Below, one piece after another: positions 52,210 through 61,622 of a DNA stretch of 64,000 nt. A program made the translations under genes and the position numbers. The stretch lies in the NCBI GenBank assembly GCA_947503525.1, contig CANNEA010000001.1, positions 620,001-684,000 of the forward strand, given 5' to 3'. Source of the DNA: an uncultured Carboxylicivirga sp. Its GTDB lineage: Bacteria; Bacteroidota; Bacteroidia; Bacteroidales; Marinilabiliaceae. A model generated the notes under the pieces. That model did not search any database. It had not been told where the DNA came from and saw only the letters and a program-made list of their open reading frames with translations. Position 1 is the first letter of the stretch; each line of letters opens with the position of its first letter.

Positions 52210-54000
52210 ATGGCTAATAGATTAATAGGTGATTTACCCAAGGTTGGAATTAGGCCGGTTATTGATGGTCGTGAAAATGGTGTTAGAGAATCTTTGGAAT
52301 CTCAAGTAATGGATCTTGCCAAAGCGGCAGCACGTTTTATTGAAGATAACTTACGATTTCCAAGTGGTGAAAAAGTTGAATGTGTTGTGGCGGATACCTG
52401 TATTGGAGGAGTAGCTGAAGCTGCTATGTGTGCTGATAAGTTTCAGAAGGAAGGCGTAGGCGTATCTTTGACGGTTACACCTTGTTGGTGCTACGGAACT
52501 GAAGTTATGGATACTGACCCACTAATGCCAAAGGCAGTTTGGGGCTTTAATGGAACAGAACGTCCGGGAGCTGTATATTTGGCAGCAGCATTGGCTGGTT
52601 ATACTCAAAAAGGATTACCAACTTTCGGCATTTATGGAAGAGACGTTCAGGATGCCGGAGATACTAATATTCCTGCTGATGTTCAGGAGAAACTTTTACG
52701 ATTTGTTAAGTCGGCATTAGCGGTAGCTCAAATGAAAGGAAAATCGTACCTGTCAATTGGCTACAGTTCAATGGGTATTGCCGGATCAATGGTGGATACT
52801 AATTTCTTTCAGGATTATTTAGGTATTCGAACAGAATTTATTGATTCAGTTGAAATTCTTCGACGAATAGATAACGGCATTTATGATGAAGAGGAATATA
52901 AAAAGGCATTAGCCTGGACGAAGGAAAACTGTAAAGAAGGAGAAGATAGGAATAAGCCACAGGATCAGGTTGATCAGGCAAGAAAAGACATTGAATGGGA
53001 AACTGTTGTAAAGATGACTTTAATTTGTCGTGACATGATGATAGGTAATCAAAAGTTGATCGACAAAGGTTACCGCGAAGAAGGTTTAGGAAGAAATGCC
53101 TTATTAGGTGGATTTCAAGGGCAACGTCAATGGACAGACCATATGCCAAATGCCGATTATACCGAAGCAATATTAAACTCTTCATTTGATTGGAATGGAA
53201 TCCGTCAGTCCTTCGTTTTGGCTACTGAAAATGATAGCCTGAATGGTGTTTCTATGTTATTTGGTCATTTATTGACAAATACTTCACAGATTTTTTCAGA
53301 TGTAAGAACTTATTGGAGTCCGGATGCTGTGAAACGTGTAACGGGTAAAGAGTTAAGTGGTTTAGCAAAAGGTGGAATTATTCACTTAATTAATTCCGGT
53401 TCAACTACTTTGGATGCAACGGCGCAACAAAAAGATGCAGAAGGTAATCCTGTAATGAAAGCATTCTGGGATATTACGAAAGAAGAAGCGCAAAGCTGTT
53501 TGGATAAAACCTCTTGGCCTCAGGCAGACAGGGGTTATTTTCGAGGTGGTGGTTTCTCGTCATTATTTAAAACAGAAGGGCAGATGCCGGTTACCATGAG
53601 TCGTTTAAATCTGGTAAAAGGAATTGGCCCGGTTCTTCAGATTGCTGAAGGTTGGACCGTTGAGTTACCGGAAGATATTCATTCCGTATTAGATGAGCGC
53701 ACCAACCCAACATGGCCAACTACATGGTTTGTGCCACGCACCACAGGTGATGGTGCCTTTAAAGACGTTTATTCTGTTATGGCTAATTGGGGTGCTAACC
53801 ACGGGGCCATAAGCTATGGACATATTGGCGCTGACTTAATTACTTTAGCTTCAATGTTACGTATTCCTGTTAACATGCATAATGTTTCTGAAGATGATAT
53901 TTTTAGACCAAGTGCTTGGTCATCATTTGGTGAAATGAAAGAGGGGGCTGACTATAGAGCTTGTGCTAATTATGGATCATTATACGGCTTAAAAAAATAA
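52210..54000 (+). CDS. fucI: L-fucose isomerase
   Basis: 596 residues, close to the usual 590. Family blocks are [45 protein letters not shown], and the metal-binding region with E340 ([10 protein letters not shown]) and D364 ([11 protein letters not shown]). Mn2+-dependent, it converts L-fucose to L-fuculose (also D-arabinose). Cytoplasmic. First gene of the fucI-fucK-(fucU remnant)-fucP set, downstream of an AraC-type promoter. The C-terminal half has the usual [20 protein letters not shown] block. Confidence 0.96.
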   Translation: MANRLIGDLPKVGIRPVIDGRENGVRESLESQVMDLAKAAARFIEDNLRFPSGEKVECVVADTCIGGVAEAAMCADKFQKEGVGVSLTVTPCWCYGTEVMDTDPLMPKAVWGFNGTERPGAVYLAAALAGYTQKGLPTFGIYGRDVQDAGDTNIPADVQEKLLRFVKSALAVAQMKGKSYLSIGYSSMGIAGSMVDTNFFQDYLGIRTEFIDSVEILRRIDNGIYDEEEYKKALAWTKENCKEGEDRNKPQDQVDQARKDIEWETVVKMTLICRDMMIGNQKLIDKGYREEGLGRNALLGGFQGQRQWTDHMPNADYTEAILNSSFDWNGIRQSFVLATENDSLNGVSMLFGHLLTNTSQIFSDVRTYWSPDAVKRVTGKELSGLAKGGIIHLINSGSTTLDATAQQKDAEGNPVMKAFWDITKEEAQSCLDKTSWPQADRGYFRGGGFSSLFKTEGQMPVTMSRLNLVKGIGPVLQIAEGWTVELPEDIHSVLDERTNPTWPTTWFVPRTTGDGAFKDVYSVMANWGANHGAISYGHIGADLITLASMLRIPVNMHNVSEDDIFRPSAWSSFGEMKEGADYRACANYGSLYGLKK

Positions 54001-54012
54001 ATCATACTGAAT

Positions 54013-54093
54013 CTCCTTGAAGTGTTGACTAACTGTTTTATTGGGATAGGGGTTAAATAGTTAGGGTGTTAAAGTACATGTCACTTCAAGGAG
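54013..54093 (+). repeat. Structured intercistronic element between fucI and fucK
   Basis: Perfect 12-base arms CTCCTTGAAGTG (54013-54024) and CACTTCAAGGAG (54082-54093) enclose an inner stem CTAACT/AGTTAG (54029-54034, 54059-54064). The right arm hides AAGGAG, and a T-rich stretch follows. It could be an mRNA-stability element, a leaky terminator or an attenuator. Confidence 0.6.
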
Positions 54094-54109
54094 TTTGTTT
54101 ATTTCTTTT

Positions 54110-55588
54110 ATGATGCAGGAAAAAGATATTGCAATAGTTTTTGACTGTGGTGCTACCAATGTACGGGTTATTGCCATGGATAAAAAAGGAGGTATTTTAG
54201 CTTCACATGCTATGCCAAATGAAACCGATGAAGATGCCTTTTATTCTTCAGGGCGCATTTGGGATTTAGATAAACTTTGGGCTAAACTTTGTAAGGCAGC
54301 ACAAATTGTTACCGCTGAAATTGATTGCTCAAGGATTATAGGTACTACGTTTACCACCTTTGGAGTTGATGGTGGCTTTGTCGATAAAGAAGGAGAACTA
54401 TTATATCCAATCATTTCATGGCAATGTCAGCGAACAAGCGCCATAATGGAGAATATTGATAAGTATATTCCTCTTAAAGACTTGTATGGTATATCTGGTG
54501 TTTATCCTTATGCCTTTAATACCATAAACAAAATGATATGGTTTAAAGAAAATCAGCCGAAGGTATTGAAAAATGCTCACAGGTTTCTTTTTATACCATC
54601 ACTATTAATACAGAAGTTATCCGGGGCCATGGTTAACGATACCACCATGGTTGGAACATCGATGATGAGTGACCTTAAAAAACGAGACTTTTCATCAGAA
54701 ATATTAAATACCATTGGCGTCAACCGAAATCTATTTGGCCAACTGGCAGAACCTGGTGATCAAGTTGGTGAGGTTAATGAGTCTGGATCTGAAGCAACCG
54801 GTTTGCCCGTTGGAATTCCAGTTGTTCTGGCTGGTCATGATACTCAATTTGCGATTTTTGGTTCTGGAGCAGAATTAAATCAACCAGTACTGAGTTCTGG
54901 GACCTGGGAAATTCTAATGAGCCGAAGTAAAGCTTTTCGATCCACTGAAAAGGAGTTGAATAAAAACCTTACTACAGAATTAGATGCTGTTAAAGGAGTC
55001 TTTAATATTGGTCAAAATTGGTTGGCTTCGGGGGTGTTAGAATGGTTTTCTAAAAATTATTATCCTGAATTAAAGGGAGATGAATTGTATGAAACCATGA
55101 TTAAAGAAGCTGAGCAAGAGTTGCCCGGATCGAATGGGGTACTGGTTGATTCTGCTTTTTATGATGATGGAACAAGTTGTAATGGTGGTTCAATCGCAGG
55201 TTTAACCATCAATACTAAAAGGAGTCAGATATATCGAGCATTTCTTGAGAGCTTGTCTTTTAGATTGCGTGAGGCCTTAGATGCTCTTGAAGCAGCAGGT
55301 AACTTTAAAGCTGAACGTATCATTTGCGTAGGAGGTGGTTCAAAAAATCGTTTGTGGAACCAATTGCGAGCCGACATTTGTAATACACCAATTCAATTTA
55401 TTGAGCAAAAAGAAACGACTGTTCTTGGTGCTTCAATGTTTGTTTTTGCAGGAGCCGGAGCTTATTCATCCATAAATGATGCGCGAAAAAATATTGATTA
55501 CAAAGCTGAAACAATAAAACCTTCAGGAAATACCGCAATATATGCAAACTTGTACCAAAAGTATCTTGACTTTAAAATGAAGAAATAA
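54110..55588 (+). CDS. fucK: L-fuculokinase (FGGY kinase)
   Basis: 492 residues from the ATG at 54110 (a second ATG follows at once). FGGY-family marks: DCGATNVRVIAMD at the N-terminus, the sugar-binding TTFGVDGGFVD, GHDTQFAIFGSG, and the C-terminal ATP-site ICVGGGSKNRLWNQLRAD. Between fucI and fucP, phosphorylation of L-fuculose at C1 is the best call; rhamnulokinase relatives are close. No aldolase for the product is found in this window. Confidence 0.88.
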   Translation: MMQEKDIAIVFDCGATNVRVIAMDKKGGILASHAMPNETDEDAFYSSGRIWDLDKLWAKLCKAAQIVTAEIDCSRIIGTTFTTFGVDGGFVDKEGELLYPIISWQCQRTSAIMENIDKYIPLKDLYGISGVYPYAFNTINKMIWFKENQPKVLKNAHRFLFIPSLLIQKLSGAMVNDTTMVGTSMMSDLKKRDFSSEILNTIGVNRNLFGQLAEPGDQVGEVNESGSEATGLPVGIPVVLAGHDTQFAIFGSGAELNQPVLSSGTWEILMSRSKAFRSTEKELNKNLTTELDAVKGVFNIGQNWLASGVLEWFSKNYYPELKGDELYETMIKEAEQELPGSNGVLVDSAFYDDGTSCNGGSIAGLTINTKRSQIYRAFLESLSFRLREALDALEAAGNFKAERIICVGGGSKNRLWNQLRADICNTPIQFIEQKETTVLGASMFVFAGAGAYSSINDARKNIDYKAETIKPSGNTAIYANLYQKYLDFKMKK

Positions 55589-55590
55589 GC

Positions 55591-55745
55591 CAGTGCTATA
55601 AAACAAATCCAAATATTCCACCGATAAAACGAATTGAGGGCTTTGATTTTTACGAGAGGGCTAACAAAAATTTGCCGTTATGAAGACTGGTGAAACAGCC
55701 AAGTACGGAAATATCATATTGAAAAAAGGTGTACCACCATATTAA
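55591..55745 (+). pseudogene. fucU: fucU (L-fucose mutarotase) remnant, truncated and frameshifted
   Basis: Only the last third of FucU remains. One frame gives NPNIPPIKRIEGFDFYERANK, matching the FucU region ending in RINRFAFYERAQK in E. coli. After a frame change in the A-run near 55666-55672, a second frame gives FAVMKTGETAKYGNIILKKG, matching ITGERAKYGNILLKKG. The first about 90 residues are missing, and the piece starts right after the fucK stop, so a deletion plus a one-base indel has destroyed it. FucU interconverts fucose anomers. A sequencing error could explain the indel but not the truncation. Confidence 0.75.
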
Positions 55746-55754
55746 TTTCGAATT

Positions 55755-57038
55755 ATGACCAATGAATCTAAAGTTGTAGAAAAAAAATATCTTATTCCAT
55801 TTATTCTAATTACAAGCTTATTTGCTTTATGGGGTTTTGCCAATGATATTACCAATCCCATGGTAGCTGCCTTTAAAACGGTTATGGAGTTGACACATAC
55901 TAAAGCAACTCTTATTCAATTGGCATTTTATGGGGGCTATGCTACTATGGCTATTCCAGCCGCCTTGTTCGCTCAAAAATATTCTTATAAAAAGGGTATA
56001 TTGTTGGGCCTTGGTTTATATTCAATTGGAGCCTTATTGTTTTACCCAGCTGCGGAGTTTCAAATGTTTGGCTTCTTTGTAGGGTCATTATATATCTTAA
56101 CTTTTGGATTAGCATTTCTCGAAACCACAGCTAATCCATTTATTCTTTCTTTGGGTTCAGCAGAAACAGCAACCAGACGCTTGAATCTGGCACAATCCTT
56201 TAATCCTATGGGGTCATTCTTAGGAATGATTGTGGCTGCCAAAGTTGTTTTGGCAAATTTAGATGCTGATAAACATGGGGTGGAATTCTCCACTCTGGAT
56301 GAAGCCACTAAAGCATTAGATCGCTTGCACGATTTGGCGATAATCAGAGATCCTTATGTGGCCTTAGGACTTGTTGTTTTGTTAATGTTTGTGGTAATAG
56401 CGGTAGCTAAAATGCCGGATACAGCTCATCAGGAGAAAATACACCCTTGGCAATCTATCAAGCGTTTATTCAATAATAAAGTGTATCGTAGTGGTGTAGT
56501 AGCACAGATTGCATATGTTGCTGCACAAATCATGTGTTGGACATTTATTATCCAATATGCCGAAAATTTAGGTCTTACAAAGGAAGCTGGGCAGTATCAT
56601 AATATGATAGCCATGGGCTTGTTTATTGCAAGTCGTTTGCTAAGTACTTTAATTCTGAAATATGTTAATGCAAGCAAGTTATTGATGTGGTTTGCTATTG
56701 GTGGCATTGCAACAACAGCTGGAGCTATCTTTATAGTAGGTATGCCCGGATTGTATTGTTTAGTGGCAACTTCGGTATTTATGTCATTAATGTTTCCAAC
56801 AATTTATGGTATTGCCTTGGGTAATGTTGGTAATGACACAACAATGGGATCGGCTGGTTTAGTTATGGCCATTGTTGGTGGGGCAATTATGCCGATGTTG
56901 CAAGCTATGATAATAGATAAAGGGACCATAGGTCAAATGCCTGCAGTAAATGTGTCGTTTGTATTACCCTTAATGTGTTTTGTTGTTATCGCCACTTATG
57001 GTTATAGAAGCTATCACTTAAAAAAGAAATTAGAATAA
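55755..57038 (+). CDS. fucP: L-fucose permease (FucP, MFS)
   Basis: 427 residues with about 12 membrane helices. FHS-family marks are LFALWGFANDITNPMVAAFK, FYGGYATMAIPAALFAQKYSYKKGI, FLETTANPFILSLG and NLAQSFNPMGSFLGMI. NDITNP is the helix-1 motif of FucP, with Asn-Asp important for proton-coupled fucose uptake. Cytoplasmic membrane. It follows the fucU remnant by 9 bases and has a terminator about 120 bases downstream. Confidence 0.93.
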   Translation: MTNESKVVEKKYLIPFILITSLFALWGFANDITNPMVAAFKTVMELTHTKATLIQLAFYGGYATMAIPAALFAQKYSYKKGILLGLGLYSIGALLFYPAAEFQMFGFFVGSLYILTFGLAFLETTANPFILSLGSAETATRRLNLAQSFNPMGSFLGMIVAAKVVLANLDADKHGVEFSTLDEATKALDRLHDLAIIRDPYVALGLVVLLMFVVIAVAKMPDTAHQEKIHPWQSIKRLFNNKVYRSGVVAQIAYVAAQIMCWTFIIQYAENLGLTKEAGQYHNMIAMGLFIASRLLSTLILKYVNASKLLMWFAIGGIATTAGAIFIVGMPGLYCLVATSVFMSLMFPTIYGIALGNVGNDTTMGSAGLVMAIVGGAIMPMLQAMIIDKGTIGQMPAVNVSFVLPLMCFVVIATYGYRSYHLKKKLE

Positions 57039-57159
57039 TAGTTCAATGGTTTTAGGCAACATAGTCTGTTTGTTAAATAGTTGTTTAGTATAGTTGAGAG
57101 AGATGAACCAAATTAATACTGAATATTTCAACAAGTAATTGCTTAAAAACCCATTGTTT

Positions 57160-57204
57160 AAAAACACTGTTTTTAATCTTCTCGATTATTAACAGTGTTT
57201 TTTT
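57160..57204 (+). terminator. Terminator after fucP
   Basis: A perfect 12-base stem AAAAACACTGTT/AACAGTGTTTTT, extended inward by a few A-T pairs, followed by more T residues. It lies before the opposing hybrid regulator gene. Confidence 0.85.
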
Positions 57205-57264
57205 ATTTACTAAACAAAGGTCAGTACATACATCACTAGTAGTTTGATTAAGATTAACTTAAAT

Positions 57265-60200
57265 CTAATCCAAACTAATCAGGAATTCCTTTGGTGATTG
57301 TTTATGTATTTTCTTAAAGCATTTTGAAAAGTAGGAGTGGCTGTTAAAGCCCGACTTAAAAGCAACTTCATCAATGGTGTAGTTTTTAGATGTAAGTAAA
57401 GCTGTTGCCTTTTTAACCTTTACCATGTTTATATATTCCGATGTGGTTAGGTTAGATATTTGTTTGGTTTTTCGGTATAACTGACTCCGGCTAAATCCCA
57501 TTTCATTAGCTATCATATCTACTGAAAGGTTTTCATTTTCAATATTGTCTTCAATTATTTTATTGATTTTATTTAAAAAGAAATTATCCAAACTACCAAC
57601 ATCAATTGGTTGCTGCGTAAGAAATTTCTTAGAATAACTCTCCTGAAGTCTTTTTCTCTGTATAATTAAGTTATTGATTTGTGATAAAAGAATGTTCTCA
57701 TCAAATGGTTTAGAAATATAAGCGTCAGCCCCTTTTCCTAAACCTGTTGAGGTGTTTTCTGCCGACGACAGAGCAGTTAAAAGAATTACAGGAATATGGC
57801 TGATTTCTATTTGTGATTTAATCCTTTTACAAAATTCAAACCCATCCATTTCGGGCATCATAACGTCAGAAATTACCAGGTTAATATTAGTGTTGTTAAG
57901 CACTTCTAATCCTTGTTTTCCGTTGTCAGCTGAAATAACGGAATAATAATCCTGTAATAAGTTAACTATGTATTGTTGCAGGTCTTTATTGTCTTCAACA
58001 ACTAATATATTTATATTTTTATCCGCTGGATTACTTTTAATATCTTCTTTCTCAATTGACTCCCATGAATTAATATTTTTCACCTTTTCATGACTCTTGT
58101 GTAATATTTTTTGAGCCTTCTGTTTTACAGGTAATTGCACAGTAAAACAAGTTCCTTCTCCTGGTGTGCTTTGAACAACAATTACACCTCGATGCATAAT
58201 GGTATAATCCTTACAAAGATTTAAGCCAATGCCTGTACTATCGATCTTCTGTGTTCCCTTTGAGCCTTGTTCAAAACGTTCAAAAATATTAGGCATTTCT
58301 TGTGATTCAATTCCTGGTCCTGTATCAGAAATCAGTATGCGAACAATGTTTTTTGTTTCGCATTTACCAAAACTTAATTGATTTGAATAATTATTCTGAC
58401 TGGAACTTTCATCAAGTTGAATTGAAACAGATATTTTGCCTTTATCTGGAGTAAATTTAAAAGCGTTTGACAATAAGTTATAAATGATCTTGTCAAGTTT
58501 TTCTTCATCAACTTCAATTGGAAATTCTTTTTTGTCATGATTAAAACTCAGTTCAATGTGTTTTCGTTTTGCCTCCATTGAAAAGTTTAACAAACGTTCA
58601 TTAATAAAACTAAGCAAATCTACTTTGGAGATGTTCAGTTTTGACATGGTTTTCTCTTTCTTTCGCAGATCCATTAGTTGATTAATTAGCTGTAATAATC
58701 GATTAGTATTTCTTCTAATAGTATCCAGCTGTTTATATTCATCGCTTGAAAGATTATTTGATTTCAGCAAACTTGTTACAGGGCCATTTATTAAAGTTAA
58801 AGGAGTACGGAATTCGTGTGAAATATTAGTAAAGAATTTAAGCTTCATGTTATTAAGCTCATCATCCTGTTCGTGTTGAATTTTTTCGATTAGCAATTGT
58901 TTTTTAAGTTTTAGTCTTTCTTTGTAGAATCGAAAAATAAAAAAGCCTATCAACAAAATGATCAAAAGGTAGAGTGTTAAGGCAGTATTAGATCTGTACC
59001 AAAACTGTTTTATAGTAACTTTTATAATTGATGGTTTATGATTCCATACACCGTCATTATTTGAAGCTCTAACCTCAAAAGTGTAATCACCTGCAGGCAC
59101 ATTTACAAACGATGCTGAACCTTTATTCGCATCGTAAACCCAATCGTTCACATAATTAGTTAGTCGATAAACAAACTCATTCTTTTCAGGAAATAAGTAA
59201 TTGTCAGCAGAATAACTAAAGGTAAAAGTTGTTTCGTCCGGTTTTAAAACAATGTGCTCAAATTCATTACGTTTTTTAGGTTTAGGAATTATAACATGGT
59301 TGTTAACGGTTATTTTATTCAACAACACATTTGGTGGTCTTTTATTAGTCTTTATACTCTTAGGTTCTAGAAAACTAAACCCATTGGTACCTCCAAAATA
59401 TAAGTTGTTGGATTTATCCTTAAATATGGCATTGATATTGAATAGATTACCCTGTATTCCGTCTGAAATAATGAAACGACGTGAAGTATTATCTATCCTG
59501 TCATATAGAATTAATCCATTATTGGATGTAATCCAAATGTTATTGTTGTGATCTTCAATAATACCATATACATCTTTTGATTTAAGTAATCCATTAGCAT
59601 TAAAGTAGCTAATCGAATCGCCTTTCGGATGATAAATATTAATACCATCACCTTCGGTGCCAATCCATATGTTGCCATCAGAAAGTTCAGCGCAGGTATA
59701 AAATGACTGCCTGTGAGTTCTGTGTTTAGCAATTGAAGCAGTGCTGAATCTAGTTAGTTTTTTAGTTGGTAGATGGACCTTATAGAATCCGTCGGAGGTT
59801 GTCAACCAAAGGTTCTTATTCTTATCTTTTTTTATTGAGGTAATGTTACTACCAAGAAGTTCTTTATATGGGCGTTCATTGGATTCAAAAGTGATTTTGC
59901 CTGTGTTAAAATTATAAAAGTTAATACCATCCTTTATGGTACCTATCCACATGCCTGAATCAGAAGGACAAAGCGCATATGTTTCCTTGGAAGATACATG
60001 TTTTCCATCTTCTTCACCCTCACTAAAATTAATGAATTCAGTTTGCTTGTGCGGTCGATATAATATACCATTAAAAGCTGTTGCAACCCACAGACCACCC
60101 TTAAGATCAATGCTTAGCGCCTTAATGTCAATTACTTTTTTAGAATTAATTATATTATGCTGCTTAAATGTTGAGTTTTGAATGTTAAAAGTATTCAGGC

Positions 60201-61305
60201 CAAAAAGTTCTGTACCAACATAAATTTCCCCTTCAGGTGTTTGCGCAAATGAGCTAACCATATTATCAGAGATAGTTCCCGGTAACTCTGAATGCCTATA
60301 ATTAGTAAAAGTATTATCAGAATGATGAATATAGGCTACTCCTCCGGACCAGGTTCCTATCCAGAGTCCTCCTTGCTGATCTTCAAAAAGGTCAAAAATT
60401 GAATTATGAGGAAGACCTTCATAGTTATCGTGGTCAAGATGAACAAGCGTATTTCCATCACTCATATAAAGACCAAGATAAGATCCAATCCATATTCGAC
60501 CGCGTGTATCTCTCCATATTTTTCGAACACTTGTTGATTCTAAATTAAACTCCGGATCAGAAGAGTATTTATAATGTTTTAGCAGCTTTCCATTAAAATT
60601 ATATTTACGAGCTCCATGCTGTTGATATCCAACCCATATTTCATTATGACTTGAGGCGATTGTTCGAACTAAGGAGCCAAGACCATCAATAAGCTTGCTT
60701 GCTTTTTTATCTTGAATCAATACTTGATAAACAGCACCTTCTTCAGTTCCAAGCCACAATCTATTTCCTTGATCTTTGTACAATAATCGAGGTGAATCGG
60801 ATAGTCCATCTGTTATTCGAATTAAACGCTTATTTTCTTCGTCCAAATATCCAAAGTAATTTTCGTCTACAACCCAAAGTCTATTAAATCCATCAACCTG
60901 AATGGAAAAAAGGTTGTCATTACTTTTACTACCATCTTCGTACTTGTATTCTACCCGATCAAATCTTTGTTGTTCTGGATTAAATACACATAGTCCCTTA
61001 ACTGTACTTACCCATACTTTATTATTATTGTCAACTACTATTTCTGTAACTTTATTACTTGGGAGTCCATCGAAATTTTCAGGATTATGAATAAAGCGAG
61101 TGATTTCTTTGGAGTTGTATCTGATAACGCCATTAAACCCAGCCATCCAAATATAACCATGTTGATCTTGCGCAAAACAACTTATGGCTTGTATGCTATA
61201 TCCACCGGGGGGAGAAACGCGTCTAAATGTAATATCATCTTTTTGCGCATACAGTATTGTACAAGCAAATAGTAATATAAAGGATATATGGATATTTGGT
61301 TTCAT
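57265..61305 (-). CDS. Hybrid two-component system sensor/regulator (HTCS)
   Basis: 1346 residues. Signal peptide (about 1-20), then periplasmic Reg_prop beta-propeller repeats (about 30-660; WMAGFNGVIRYN, LWLGTEEGAVYQV) and a Y_Y_Y domain (to about 760). One membrane helix lies at about 767-787. Then a histidine kinase with H near 830 in NISHEFRTPLTLINGP, an ATPase domain with DTGPGI and TGIGLNLCK, a receiver with Asp near 1144 (ISDVMMPEMDGFEFC), and an AraC HTH (about 1240-1346). The four-part single-chain design is that of polysaccharide-locus regulators; the propeller binds a glycan breakdown product. Divergent from GH88 and susC. Confidence 0.95.
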   Translation of the reverse strand: MKPNIHISFILLFACTILYAQKDDITFRRVSPPGGYSIQAISCFAQDQHGYIWMAGFNGVIRYNSKEITRFIHNPENFDGLPSNKVTEIVVDNNNKVWVSTVKGLCVFNPEQQRFDRVEYKYEDGSKSNDNLFSIQVDGFNRLWVVDENYFGYLDEENKRLIRITDGLSDSPRLLYKDQGNRLWLGTEEGAVYQVLIQDKKASKLIDGLGSLVRTIASSHNEIWVGYQQHGARKYNFNGKLLKHYKYSSDPEFNLESTSVRKIWRDTRGRIWIGSYLGLYMSDGNTLVHLDHDNYEGLPHNSIFDLFEDQQGGLWIGTWSGGVAYIHHSDNTFTNYRHSELPGTISDNMVSSFAQTPEGEIYVGTELFGLNTFNIQNSTFKQHNIINSKKVIDIKALSIDLKGGLWVATAFNGILYRPHKQTEFINFSEGEEDGKHVSSKETYALCPSDSGMWIGTIKDGINFYNFNTGKITFESNERPYKELLGSNITSIKKDKNKNLWLTTSDGFYKVHLPTKKLTRFSTASIAKHRTHRQSFYTCAELSDGNIWIGTEGDGINIYHPKGDSISYFNANGLLKSKDVYGIIEDHNNNIWITSNNGLILYDRIDNTSRRFIISDGIQGNLFNINAIFKDKSNNLYFGGTNGFSFLEPKSIKTNKRPPNVLLNKITVNNHVIIPKPKKRNEFEHIVLKPDETTFTFSYSADNYLFPEKNEFVYRLTNYVNDWVYDANKGSASFVNVPAGDYTFEVRASNNDGVWNHKPSIIKVTIKQFWYRSNTALTLYLLIILLIGFFIFRFYKERLKLKKQLLIEKIQHEQDDELNNMKLKFFTNISHEFRTPLTLINGPVTSLLKSNNLSSDEYKQLDTIRRNTNRLLQLINQLMDLRKKEKTMSKLNISKVDLLSFINERLLNFSMEAKRKHIELSFNHDKKEFPIEVDEEKLDKIIYNLLSNAFKFTPDKGKISVSIQLDESSSQNNYSNQLSFGKCETKNIVRILISDTGPGIESQEMPNIFERFEQGSKGTQKIDSTGIGLNLCKDYTIMHRGVIVVQSTPGEGTCFTVQLPVKQKAQKILHKSHEKVKNINSWESIEKEDIKSNPADKNINILVVEDNKDLQQYIVNLLQDYYSVISADNGKQGLEVLNNTNINLVISDVMMPEMDGFEFCKRIKSQIEISHIPVILLTALSSAENTSTGLGKGADAYISKPFDENILLSQINNLIIQRKRLQESYSKKFLTQQPIDVGSLDNFFLNKINKIIEDNIENENLSVDMIANEMGFSRSQLYRKTKQISNLTTSEYINMVKVKKATALLTSKNYTIDEVAFKSGFNSHSYFSKCFKKIHKQSPKEFLISLD

Positions 61306-61622
61306 TTGTTAATTTTTGTCCAAAAATAATTCTTTATCTAAAGCGAAACTAACATATATGATGCATTTATGCTTCATATGTAATGATGTGAATCAAAAAT
61401 TATAATTATTGCAGCATTATTACCAGAAAAGCTTTGTCCCTGCAGATATATTGCATAAGCGTTGAGAATAGATTTATCGCTATTTGAAATGCAATGCAAC
61501 AGAAAGGAACGTTCAATATTAAAATGGAAGTTCTGGAAAGTGAAAAACTAAATCTTTTGAAATATTGTGAAGAACCGGATGGAAATGAAACGACGATGAA
61601 GCCGGCGAATTCATAAATAGAA
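61306..61622. other. Divergent regulatory region of the polysaccharide locus
   Basis: 317 bases between the HTCS and GH88 genes. It holds a 30-codon frame (61524-61616, MEVLESEKLN...) ending 6 bases before the GH88 start, which may be a leader peptide or chance. No clear HTCS site was recognised, though such sites should be here. Confidence 0.45.
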
